Of a stretch of 64,000 bases of DNA, positions 28,266-41,275 are shown one piece after another. This DNA is from Lingula anatina (lineage: Eukaryota; Brachiopoda; Lingulata; Lingulida; Lingulidae), in contig NW_019775516.1 in the NCBI RefSeq assembly GCF_001039355.2, positions 235,470-299,469 of the forward strand, read 5' to 3'. The notes beneath the pieces were generated by a model that made no database searches, was not told the DNA's origin, and saw only the letters and a list, made by a program, of their open reading frames with translations. Positions within the stretch are counted from its first letter, which is position 1; each line of letters opens with the position of its first letter. The position numbers and the translations under genes are program-made.

Positions 28266-30831
28266 AGGGGGGGGTTAATGAGATTATCAATCAACAAATA
28301 AGTTTTATTATCTTGCACCCCCCCCCCCCAACTTCTTTAAATCTGTTTCATGATAACAAAAATGGAAATAAAATTCTAATTCTGTTTTCAGAGTGAATGA
28401 AAGGAGCTGAAAATAATGAGAGGAGCTAACTAAATTCGCCTGTCAACCTTTGCAAATATGTTTAATATTGTTTGATAATACTTACCCCACAACTACCCTA
28501 CCATTTTCACATTTTCCTATATTATCCATGATTTTTCTTTCTTTTTTTCTAATGTTTAAGCTGTCCTATTTTTATATTTTAATCTGAGATAGTAATATAA
28601 CTTCTGGTGTGTGTGTGTGTGGACATGTGCGTGTGTGTGCGTACGTGCGTGTGTGTTATAAATGTGATGGCTGAATATTGAACCTTATCTTTTTTAATTA
28701 TCTGCATCTTATCACAAGTATTCAAAGAAAACAGCAGTAACTGATACACAGCATATGCCGGATTTCCTACAACACTAATCATTTTTGCTAAATCTCTTTC
28801 CGATTCCACCTTCCGTTAAAAATTTTTATTTCTTAAAGTACGGATGACAATTAATATGTAAAACATTTTTGGCTAATTCTTGCCCCTGGCGTTTATAATC
28901 AACAAGGAAACTGATATGATAAGCTATTTCCTGGTGTAAGGTACTTGCTCAATAAATTTGAGTAACATGAATTCAGGGTTATTTCTTCAAAATTGTTTAT
29001 GTAATTAGTGAATTCAAAAGCTGGCTGGCTAGCTTTATGTCAGACAGTCCATTATTGTGGGAATCTAAAAATGATAATTATTGGAAAAAGTGAAGGAATA
29101 AGAAAACGGTATAGTGTTTGAAGATTCTAAGCCATTACCATATATTCAAGTAGTGTAAAGTGTACAAGGCAGGTGTCATACTAAGTTCCTTCAACACAAA
29201 TTATATAAAATAGGTGTAACTCTTGCCAAATAGAATCAAGATAAGACATATCACATAAGCAATATAAATAGATAATTAAAAGCCTTGCCAACAGGGATGT
29301 ATTGAAAATGCACAGAATATCCAGGCTCTTAAGCAGGGATGGTTTGGTGGGGTTCCGGAAAATTTCTGCTCAGAATCTAAATGACAACTATGTTTAATGC
29401 CATTTCTCAAAGTGGGTCAATTAAAACAATAAAAATGTCCAGTTTTTCAGAAAAAAAGCCCCTCCCCTCTATCCACCCTCTGGACACAAACCTGATATGA
29501 AAGGTAAAATAAAAATATGCTTGTGACACTGTATCATACTTCCTTCTTAGACGCAGAGAGTACGCGATCCAGTGTAAAAAGGCCTTTAGACAGTAAACTT
29601 TATAGGTGTGACTCTTGCTTAAATAGAAACTAGATAGGCTATAACATTGGAATGATGACGCATCTTAATTCAAGTGACAACACACAGATAGAAAACTAAG
29701 CATCTTAACTGCAGGATTTGACATTGTGCGACCATGGCAACTGCGGTGATAACGTACCAACGATAGACGAGTTTTACTTTCCCATCCCACAGCGGTAGAT
29801 TCCAGGTATATGGAGGGAATCATAAATAACAGCACCCAGCTGAATACAATATCATTCACTCCGCCAGCTATGAGCTGTGGTACATTACCAGGGCCTCTCA
29901 CTAAATCAAACCATTTCACAACACAGCCATAAGAGCAAACGGTTGAAGTATTTGCATCATTATTTTTTATAAAGACTTCTATTCTGAATCAGTGAAATAA
30001 AACCTTCTGCTTCACTGAAAGAAAATCATCTGTTTTGTACCAAATAAAAAAGAAGAATGTTTCAATATCATATTTCACCAACAAGAGGGCTTAGAAGACC
30101 TCAAGGTTGCTGACAGCCAGTGGATATTGCATCTCTAATAAAAATCATAACCAATTTCTCCATTAACGCAAAGGTCACTGACATTAGAGGCACTCTGAAG
30201 TTGAAATACATGCACTCGCCTGCCTGTACACAGGCATAATGGAATCACATTAGCCAGAAAATTGGGTTTGATACTAAAAAGCACTTGGTATTTAGCTGTT
30301 AAATGTGCAATAAAAGCAGGCTCAGTTGGACTGAAAAGTTAGATATGTATTTTGCAGTGAAAAATATATTATTTAAGCTACTGAGTAGAGCAAAAAAAAA
30401 AAAAAAAAAATTGATAATGGAGCCAGCCAAGCTTGGGTCCCACTGTTCTTTGTTCTATAACATAAAGCTTAGCATGTGCAGAGAACAACCAATAAAGAAA
30501 AGACCAGGAACGCTGCATATCAATCATAGTGCTGAAACTCAAGCTGGTACGGAGTGATGAAATTGATGTATTTCCTTTGTATAGAGGAGAAAAAAAATAA
30601 AACTCGTGGGATGTGAACTAGGTCAACTAAATAAGTTATAATGTTACGTATTTCCCGTATAAGTGGGTTACAGGCTTTCTTGTGATGTTAAAAAACAGGA
30701 AGGCTTTCTCATCACATAAATGTGTACATGTATTTCAGCACAAGTTACTGCCATTTCTGCTATAAGTCTTATCCCAATTCTTAAGCTGCAATGCTCACAA
30801 TTTTGAAAAGAAACAGTGTACAGTATGCTCA

Positions 30832-30872
<41 letters not shown>

Positions 30873-33148
30873 TTTTTTAAAATAATAAAAAGGGTATCTC
30901 CCTTATGTAGCATATACATCAGCAATGTATTCAGTGATTCTTTCCCCATCCAGAGCAAGTAAAATATAGACACAATGCCTTTGAAGGTCTAATTTCTCTA
31001 CCACCCCCTGCCCAATATCCCCACCCTTAGATATGGTACACAACTTAACAACTTTTCTGGTATCTGGAACCTAGACATTTTATTGTACACATACACTCCA
31101 GTACCTACTTTTGTACCTTCTCATCTAATTAGTATTATGAACCTTATGCAATTATTTCTTTTTTTTTTCAGTCCAAAGTCCACTAGTCCAAAGAACTTTT
31201 ATTCCGAAAGCCCATTTTTTTGCTTAATTAGTTGTAAAATGAATACACGTACAAAATGCTAAAGATACCTGCTGCCATTCTCCAGATATTTTCAACATTG
31301 TGCATTTCCTCTCTGAGCGTTTATTGCAATTATTTAACAATTTCAAATACTTCACTACCCTAAACACTTCATTTTTTCAAATGTTATCTTTTCTGCTTTT
31401 CACAAAAATATACGTATAATCATGGGTTTACTACTATTTATAAATTTTTTCAGGTACTGCCAGCAAAAGATAAAAACTTAGGAAATTGCACTTGTTACTT
31501 TTGTTCAAAACTGTAGAGTGATTACCGTAACACTTTTGGTATTTGGTATCTTCAAAGGTTCAGGAAACAGGGCAGAAGTTTCAAGATGCTTCCACTTGTT
31601 ACTTTTCTAAGAAGGTTACGAGGCCAGATTCTGGTTATCTCATCTGCGGGCCACACTTATCCAACACCTTCAAAGATTAGCACAAGAGGAAGAAACCAAC
31701 AGAGCGCACCTCATAGTTGAACTCTGAAGACAGGTTACATCAACATTTTCATCCTAATCTCAGAAAATAATTACACTTTTGTTATTTTGTTTACCCTGTT
31801 TGCTGCTGATCCTGAGGGGAAGTGTGTCTTATTAGAGTTTTTCCTGTTTCTGATTATTCTCTCTGGGTCTGTCAGGTGTTTCAATACAATTCTTAATTAT
31901 GCCCAGCTAACTCTACAGATTTCAACTGTAATATTGCAGTTTCAAAGCAAAGGGGTTGTGTTTGAAAACCTACTCAGTGTTCAAATGTGCACCAGAAACT
32001 TTGAGAAAATAAGAAAGTGCAAGTTATTGTGGTGGACTTTTTGTTTCCCATTTGCATACATAGGCTTATAGAGAAACATGGTTAAAAAGATATTTATCAA
32101 TTTATATACCTGGCTAAATGTAAAAAATTACACAGAAATGTCAGATTATTTCCTCTTTAAAACTACTTGAAGAGACAAATATGGCAATGGATGCATTTTC
32201 TTTCTACAACCTTCTTGTTGCTGCTCCCTTCTTAAAGATCAACTCAAGTTAGGGAAATAAAAAATAATTCAAAAGACAATGGACTGCTTGATCATTAACA
32301 TGTTAACATGTATGCATTACTAATTAGCATTTACTTGAGGACTTTATCTTATCAATACACCACTCAAAGATAATGCTGTGTCTGCTTCTATTGTTGTGCC
32401 TGTGACTTATTAAAAACAGTGTTGCTATTGTTAAGACCACTTTACAAAGACAAATATAAATACAAGGCCAAATGACAACTTAAAGACATTAATACCTGAA
32501 AACAACATAATATTTAAGCCAAAAGTAATGCGATAAAATATGAATATATTGTGCACCTGCTGATAAATAAATGATGACCCCCATGGTTATACCCATCAAG
32601 CACATAGAGGGCAACTTACAAAGAGTATTGTTAGGCGCTCCACTCAAGTATGGATAAAATTGGACCTAAATGATGAGTCACAATTCTGCATTCAGAGCGA
32701 TGATAAAGACCATCAACATCATAAGAACCTATATAATGGGGAGGGGCTTATTTTGATTTGATAAAAAACGACCAAGTTAAATAAATTCGTGAGGCAGGAA
32801 TGCAATGCATTGATAACGAATGAATGAAAATGATAAAAATAATAAACGAAGTCTGCTATATAATACTGAAAATAACCGTCGATTTTACATAACAATACAC
32901 TTTTGCTTTCACAAAATATACATGGTTAATGTTCTCAGACAAGAAAGTGGTGAAACTGCCGTAAGAAAGCTACATGACCTCGAGGTTATAACAGTAATAC
33001 AGCGGTGTGTTGATAAAAGATAAGACACCCCAATCTTCAACTTCAAAGCGGAAGGGATAAATTCAACACGAAAGATCTTACCTTTAACGTGCGTCTCCAC
33101 GCCAAACATCATTTCCTTCTCTTTCTTCAGTCTCTTATCCATTGCCAT
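2481..33148 (-). CDS. SRGAP: srGAP (slit-robo Rho GTPase-activating protein), 5' part: three coding exons
   Basis: Seen: three minus-strand exons at 33082-33148, 4725-4908 and 2481-2646 join in frame with consensus splice sites (phases 1, 2 and 0). The joined 139 residues start MAMDKRLKKEKEMM and continue through VKDIRQQLNEQLKCLD, QDFFKKRAEVEQEYSRNL and TYTCWQHLLAMTKKQSKDHG. Known: this is the N-terminal part of the F-BAR domain of srGAPs, which bends membranes in protrusions; full-length proteins add RhoGAP and SH3 domains and act downstream of Robo on Rac/Cdc42. Those later domains must lie below position 1. The start ATG at 33148 follows ATC and is chosen because srGAPs begin with a short K-rich segment before this helix. 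The gene is head-to-head with FAM72. Odd: intron 1 is 28 kb and inflated by assembly duplications. Family assignment is firm; which vertebrate srGAP it matches cannot be said, as invertebrates usually have one. Confidence 0.9.
2647..4724. other. srGAP intron 2
   Basis: Intron with a (CA)n run at 3578-3602, poly(A) at 3994-4010 and a minisatellite at 4433-4678. No other feature seen. Confidence 0.6.
4433..4678 (+). repeat. Minisatellite of about 17 bp (TGTCACATCTAACACAC)
   Basis: About fourteen imperfect units in direct repeat with variants such as TGTCACACTTAACA and TGTTACATCTAACACA. It ends just before the donor of srGAP exon 2. The units are contiguous, so this is not a spacer-repeat array. 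Confidence 0.8.
4725..4908 (-). CDS. SRGAP: srGAP coding exon 2 (F-BAR helix)
   Basis: The acceptor is TTTCTTACAG and the donor is CAGAG|GTGAGAG. The 184 nt encode the F-BAR core including EQLKCLDLRLENQMAMVAEI and FFKKRAEVEQEYSRNLDRLV. This is the most diagnostic srGAP segment in the window. Exon length and phases fit both neighbours exactly. Confidence 0.93.
5685..5729. repeat. (CT)n microsatellite
   Basis: Uninterrupted CT dinucleotides; one of many (CT/GA)n tracts in the window (also 14513-14537, 15579-15625, 17455-17494, 49010-49040, 49352-49405). Confidence 0.9.
6349..6424 (-). CDS. SRGAP: Possible alternative first exon of srGAP
   Basis: Seen: an ATG at 6424, immediately preceded by in-frame TAA TAA GCC AGG, opens 25 codons beginning MPRGSFLWRCTFSEEDFTFY. 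They end at ATAG|GTAGGT in phase 1, as needed for splicing to exon 2 at 4908. The spacing to exon 2 is only 1.4 kb. No family is recognised. The ORF is short and the evidence is limited to phase and donor, so this may be chance. Confidence 0.25.
12054..12226. mobile_element. MITE with about 50-base inverted arms
   Basis: 173 bases. The left arm starts CTGGGGTAGCACTAGCAATT and includes TTAGCCAAAT. The right arm inverted reads CTGGGCTAGCGCTAGCAATC and includes TTAGCCAAAT. TATAT flanks both ends (12049-12053 and 12227-12231), which could also be a TA duplication in a TA-rich site. It is non-coding, and the superfamily is not identified. Confidence 0.65.
12462..12968 (+). repeat. Short tandem duplication around the single n at 12667 (12462-12666 and 12766-12968)
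   Basis: About 200 bases (cttcaaagagactggggtta, cagataatatgtgcagaaag and onward) occur twice with few changes. The first copy ends at the n in a C run. It fits an unmerged contig overlap. Confidence 0.75.
12969..14636. other. srGAP intron 1, repeat-rich stretch
   Basis: C-rich and (CA)n low-complexity sequence to about 13260, (CA)n near 14250 and (CT)n at 14513-14537. No supported gene. A minus-strand ORF at 13857-14111 is flanked by AG and GT dinucleotides but matches no family. Confidence 0.4.
15301..15480. mobile_element. Diverged fold-back MITE relative (second copy about 17177-17360)
   Basis: gggaccattcccagatccta at the left, then gatcaatcta and ttctcgctaaataaattgc, and the core gtaaggggggtaattaattg, parallel the 44950 and 49424 elements. 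The right arm is eroded. Confidence 0.4.
15626..16516. other. Assembly gap of 891 n
   Basis: Run of n between a (GA)n tract and the start of a duplicate. Reading frames across it are artefacts. Confidence 0.97.
17784..18015. mobile_element. Fold-back MITE, same family as 44950 (partial second copy 20655-20803)
   Basis: Left arm ccatttccatagatttttag plus atcgatctatccctgtgggg; right arm agatcgatctaaatctctgg. The core cccgcctactaaaagctgta plus gggggtaattaacta and the ggctgactgcaatttagcct segment are shared with the 44950 element. The second copy lacks the left arm because it begins after the n at 20654, inside the element. Confidence 0.65.
17870..23238 (+). repeat. Tandem duplication (17870-20536 and 20655-23238)
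   Basis: About 2.6 kb repeated with few differences. The second copy starts directly after the single n at 20654; 117 bases before the n do not recur. The first copy has an extra 80-base internal duplication (18580-18660, accagtggtaccaaatctaa) that the second lacks. (GA)n lengths differ (19291-19317 versus 21989-22027). Confidence 0.85.
23239..24208. other. srGAP intron 1, unique stretch
   Basis: Non-repetitive AT-rich sequence leading to the candidate CpG-rich exon at 24209-24314. No other feature seen. Confidence 0.4.
24209..24314 (-). CDS. SRGAP: Candidate alternative first exon of srGAP
   Basis: Seen: an ATG at 24314, with an in-frame TGA upstream, opens 35 codons beginning MEGGSIEISRPKGLARN. 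They end at a strong donor (C|GTAAGTGT) in phase 1, the phase needed to join srGAP exon 2. The joined product would read ...KQDLATH-IRQQLNEQ. The segment is unusually GC- and CpG-rich for this intron (for example acgcgtagggacgtg and tgcgcgcgag at 24250-24273), like a promoter-proximal exon. Inference: an internal promoter gives an isoform with a different N-terminus before the F-BAR helix. No homologue of the peptide is recognised; one in three random ORFs would have the right phase. Confidence 0.4.
24456..30883 (+). repeat. Tandem duplication (24456-27688 and 27690-30883) abutting a single n
   Basis: The first copy ends at the n (27689) and the second starts at the next base with ttgtccttttattatcttca. 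About 3.2 kb are near identical. They differ in (GT)n lengths (24996-25037 versus 28232-28263; 25379-25440 versus about 28604-28655) and single bases. This is the cleanest example of an overlap left unmerged. Confidence 0.9.
30884..33081. other. srGAP intron 1, part next to exon 1
   Basis: Unique AT-rich intronic sequence. Nothing else recognised; the 94-codon ORF at 31787-32071 shows no family. Confidence 0.4.
33082..33148 (-). CDS. SRGAP: srGAP coding exon 1
   Basis: It encodes MAMDKRLKKEKEMMFGVETHVK plus the first base of the next codon. The donor is AAAG|GTAAGA. The split codon G+AT restores Asp when joined to exon 2, giving HVKDIRQQL, the expected srGAP order. An ATG two codons later is an alternative start. 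Confidence 0.85.
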
Positions 33149-33583
33149 GATTGGAATCCAGACCACCGTCTATCAATGTTTTCTACGAAGACTTCATTTC
33201 TTTTGGATAGAAGATCGTGATTTCCAAGTCAGGAAGCCAGAGAGTGGAAGTCTTTTGATTTGGGAGGAAGATCATTGACATCACCTGGCCACAATGCATC
33301 ATGGGTGTGACGTCAGATTTAAAGGTCCATTTTGTTTTAAATCTTTCCATAACTACAACCAATCATATCAGCCGTTACAACAGCTCATCCAATCAGAACT
33401 CTCGTAGGATTTGAATGCTGAAACGAAAATACACTAAACACGGAAGCAGACGTTCTAGAAACACAGAAGAAGAGAATTATTTTGTGAAATTTGCTCTTTT
33501 TGGTGGATGAGGATTGCCTGAATAGGAGAGTGGTGTAGTTTTATTACCCATACACCGTTTTAGCGTTTCACAAGGAGGAAAAA
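33149..33583. promoter_or_regulatory. Bidirectional promoter between srGAP and FAM72
   Basis: Only 435 bases separate the two start codons. Visible elements: a full palindromic CRE, TGACGTCA, at 33308-33315; CCAAT boxes at 33359-33363 and 33389-33393, 30 bases apart; and TTTGAA at 33410-33415, the CHR core. Known: paired CCAAT boxes about 31-33 bases apart (NF-Y) followed by a CHR are typical of G2/M cell-cycle promoters, and mammalian FAM72A is expressed in proliferating cells. I see no TATA box in a convincing place. The functional reading is inference. Confidence 0.65.
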
Positions 33584-35366
<1,783 letters not shown>

Positions 35367-37629
35367 GACAGGAAGTCCAGGAAAATGCTACAGTTGAGAT
35401 GTGGTGATTGCTCTATGTGCCAGTGCCTGCTGTGAGATGTGTTCAACTGCAGACTCCAATATTACAATATTCCAAGGAGAAATTCAGTGAGGTCTTTGGG
35501 ATAACAGACCCCTCCCCCCTGCCTCTTCCACCTCCTCTCTGATTGCTGAAGCTGAATATGTTTTTTCTTTTGCAATGTGATCAAATGCATGGAAGCTTTG
35601 TTTGGATGTGATCATAAGTTGTGAGAGTGTGAGAGAAACATAAATGTAGATCTATATATAATAAAGTAAGCCTTGTGAATTGAATGTCCATCTTGTGTGA
35701 TATGATGCCACATGTATCTGTATTCATAGAGAGACAGTCAGACAGCAAGGCTGTTATAGTCATTAAGATTTGTGTTGACTCTCCCAGTGCCTTGAAAAGA
35801 GAGGGTGTGAACAAGATTGTTAAAATTGCTGATGTCCTGACTTTGTTGGTTGGCATTATGTAAAGTATGTGTTACAGTTTTGCTAGTGTTATGCAATATG
35901 TTTGTCTTTAAAATAAGATGCAATGCTGCCACAGCTTGGTTTGTGTTTTCCTGTATTTTACAATGTATACAAAGCAAGGCGCAGTGGTTGTAGAAATAGA
36001 AGTTGATATTTATGTCACAAAGGTGCTGTTGAAGCAGTTGTCAAATTAGCTTTCATCCAGACTCACCTGTCAAATTAATCAGAATGGAAAATAGGTCTCA
36101 TGTTGTTTTTAGAACAGTCCTGTCTTCTTGAACTAAGAGCTGCTGTAACAACAGGAAAATCAGAGGAAGTGGTGGAAAGATTTTCAATCTGTGCATTTAT
36201 TCTGAAGTGGCTACTTGATAACCTCTGTATTTATGTGATGACTCTTTGTTTTGAGTACACCACAAGCTTCTTGTTGATGAGGTGTGTGAGACCACCTCAT
36301 TACTTTAATGCTCTTTGTTTCTTTTGTTAAGGATACATCTTTATTTGTCATGAACTAAGGAGTTTGGGGCAAATGAAGAGCACAGAAAATGACTGTGCAT
36401 TTTGCCTTTTGGCTGTCACACAATTTATTTTTATATATTTAAAAAATATAAATAAAATAACAAAGTGTATGAAGTAATTTTAATAGAATGTTTTCTGCAG
36501 TTGTAAAGAGAAAAATGTATTTACAATATTGTTGAAATATACTTTTCCTTGAGACAGATGTGTTGTGTTTATGTTGTCCACAGGTCTGATCATTTAAGTC
36601 TGGGGTACTTATCACTTTTATCACATATAAATTTTATCACCTATTGTTTTATCACATATCACTTTCATTTTCAAGATTTTTGGTCAGTCATTGATAGCAA
36701 CGTATGTTGGTTCCCATGTAACCCAATTTGCCAAGACAACTGTAACTATAGTGTTGTTGAATGGGATTTATACCCAGACATGATTTTGGGGTTGTGAGAA
36801 ACAAATTTTTAAAAATGGCTCTGTGCCCTACCACCAGGATTTTGGGGGCTACTTTAGATCGGAAAATTACCAAAAATTATTGATTCTCATAAAATTTCAG
36901 TGCTTGGTAAGTGGATAGTTTACTCTACTACATGTACATTGTCAAAATTTAAGATGATTAAGAAAAAGCCAAATGCCAAAATTTCCTGCAATCATTTGAA
37001 TATTAACCAAACAGTCGTAGAGCATGTTGATAGATTTTCCAGATGTTATGAAATTGCTAACAGGTACAATGTTTTCATTATTTTACAATAAAAAGTCTTC
37101 CAAGTGTATTTTAAGTCCAGGGCCAGTTTACGCTAATTGTTTCCACATCTCTACTAAGAAGCTATGCATTAACCCGACAAGATAATATAGATACAATATT
37201 TTATTGACAAAAAACATCACACACAGATGTGTTGGCTTCAAACAAATTAATAATTTACAGAATTAACATTTCCCCATTACTTATCTTACAATGGATAATA
37301 TATATCACCTCCATGTTGCTACTGTGTCATTTCTCCAGATATACTGCTGACCTTCATACACTTCTACTAAGTTTTATTTGTACTAAGCGTCTTCTCTACT
37401 CTTTTCTAATCAACTGGGCCCCCCAATGAATCCACTGTGAACAAAAATAAATAATAAATAAATAAATAAAATAAAAAACTGACAGCTATAAACTGTCATA
37501 CTGATTACACCAATCAACAATTTCCGTATTCACCGAATTCTTAAAAGAAACAAGGCAGCAAAGCTGTCAAATGTACAGACAAAGAACAGAAAATAAAGAT
37601 GCAAATAAGTGAAAAATTAAATTTTCACA
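35367..37629. other. FAM72 3' UTR and flank
   Basis: After the stop codon comes a 3' UTR with a poly(A) signal AATAAA at 35660-35665. The rest is AT-rich with an (ATAA) run near 37440-37475 and short AT-rich stretches. Almost all of it (to about 37552) recurs after the single n at 37630. The last 77 bases before the n do not recur. Opposite-strand ORFs here have no recognisable family. Confidence 0.6.
35660..35665 (+). terminator. FAM72 poly(A) signal
   Basis: AATAAA lies 294 bases after the FAM72 stop codon. The same signal is at 39372-39377 in the second copy. Confidence 0.6.
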
Positions 37630-37863
37630 NGTCAGATACAATATTTTGGCAATTAAATTAACTCATCAATTTTATCTCTCTCTTATTATATATTTTTATA
37701 GCCCATTCAAATACAGCTAGTACTGAGCCCATTTCAGAGGTTAAATTTGTTGTAATCCCACTGTTCAAAGAGTTTAAATTTCCTTGTTAAAATATCACAG
37801 TAATAACAATAAAGAGAAGAAGAAATAAATAATAATGATAAGTTTTAGTTGACAAATACTTGA

Positions 37864-39082
<1,219 letters not shown>

Positions 39083-41275
39083 GACAGGAAGTCCAGGAAA
39101 ATGCTACAGTTGAGATGTGGTGATTGCTCTATGTGCCAGTGCCTGCTGTGAGATGTGTTCAACTGGAGGCTCCAATTACAATATTCCAAGGAGAAATTCA
39201 GTGAGGTCTTTGGGATAACAGACTCCCCCCCCCCTGCCTCTTCCACCTCCCCTCTGATTGCTGATGCTGAATATGTTTTTTTCTTTTGCAATGTGATCAA
39301 ATGCATGGAAGCTTTGTTTGGATGTGATCATAGGTTGTGAGAGTGTGAGAGAAACATAAATGTAGATATATAATAAAGTAAGCCTTGTGAATTGAATGTC
39401 CATCTTGTGTGATATTATGCCACATGTATCTGTATTCATAAAGACACAGTCAGACAGCAAGGCTGTTATAGTCATTAAAATTTGTGTTGACTCTCCCAGT
39501 GCCTTGAAAAGAGAGGGTGTGAACAAGATTGTTAAAATTGCTGATGTCCTGACTTTGTTGGTTGGCATTATGTAAAGTATGTGTTACAGTTTTGCTAGTG
39601 TTATGCAATATGTTTGTCTTTAAAATAAGATGCAATGCTGCCACAGCTTGGTTCGTGTTTTCCTGTATTTTACAATGCATACAAAGCAAGGTGCAGTGGT
39701 TGTAGAAATAGAAGTTGATATTTATGTCACAAAGGTGCTGTTGAAGCAGTTGTCAAATTAGCTTTCATCCAGACTCTCCTGTCAAATTAATCAGAATGGA
39801 AAATAGGTCTCATGTTGTTTTTAGAACAGTCCTGTCTTCTTGAACTAAGAGCTGCTGTAACAACAGGAAAATCAGAGGAAGTGGTGGAAAGATTTTCAAT
39901 CTGTGCATTTATTCTGAAGTGGCTACTTGATAACCTCTGTATTTATGTGATGACTCTTTGGTTTGAGTACACCACAAGCTTTTTGTTGATGAGGTGTATG
40001 AGACCAGCACTGTAACCTCATTACTTTAATGCTCTTTGTTTCTTTTGTTAAGGATACATCTTTATTTGTCATGAACTAAGGAGTTTGGGGCAAATGAAGA
40101 GCACAGAAAATGACTGTGCATTTTGCCTTTTGGCTGTCATACAATTTATTTTTATATATTTAAAAAATATAAATAAAATAACAAAGTGTATGAAGTAATT
40201 TTAATAGAATGTTTTCTGCAGTTGTAAAGAGAAAAATGTATTTACAATATTGTTGAAATATACTTTTCCTTGAGACAGGTGTGTTGTGTTTATGTTGTCC
40301 ACAGGTCTGATTATTTAAGTCTGGGGTACTTATCACTTTTATCACATATAAATTTTATCACCTATTGTTTTATCACATATCACTTTCATTTTCAAGATTT
40401 TTGGTCAGTCATTGATAGCAACGTATGTGGGTTCCTATGTAATCCAATTTGCCAAGACAACTGTAACTATAGTGTTGTTGAATGGGATTTATACCCAGAC
40501 ATGATTTTGGGGTTGTGAGAAACAAATTTTTAAAAATGGCTCTGTGCCCTACCACCAGGATTTTGGGGGCTACTTTAGATCGGAAAATTACCAAAAATTT
40601 TTGATTCTCATAAAATTTCAGTGCTTGGTAAGTGGATAGTTTACTCTACTACATTGTCAAATTTTAAGATGATTAAGAAAAAGTCAAATGCCAAAATTTC
40701 CTGCAATCATTTGAATATTAATCAAACAGTTCAGCCATAGAGCATGTGGATAGATTTTCCAGGTGTTATGTAGTCGCTAACAGGTACAATGTTTTCATTA
40801 TTTTACAATAAAAAGTCTTCCAAGTGTATTTTAAGTCCAGGGCCAGTTTACACTAATTGTTTCCACATCTCTACTAAGAAGCTATGCATTAACCCGACAA
40901 GATAATATAGATACAATATTTTATTGACAAAAAACATCACACACAGATGTGTTGGCTTCAAACAAATTAATAATTTACAGAATTAACATTTCCCCATTAC
41001 TTATCTTACAATGGATAACATATATCACCTCCATATTGTTACTGTGTCATTTCTCCAGATATACTGCTGACTTTCATACACTTCTACTAAGTTTTATTTG
41101 TACTAAGCCTCTTCTCTACTCTTTTCTAATCAACTGGGCCCCCAATGAATCCACTGTGAACAAAATAATAATAAATAAATAAATAAATAAATAAATAAAA
41201 AAAACTGACAGCTATAAACCGTCATACTGATTACACCAATCAACAATTTCCGTATTCACCGAATTCTTAAAGAAA

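Noticed and set aside
31787-32071. 94-codon plus-strand ORF with hydrophobic N-terminal part
   Set aside because: No family resemblance, no splice context, and AT-rich intron sequence readily gives such hydrophobic frames.
39176-39568. 130-codon minus-strand ORF and its shorter match at 35581-35856
   Set aside because: They are antisense to the FAM72 3' UTR; similarity between the two only reflects the duplicated segment.
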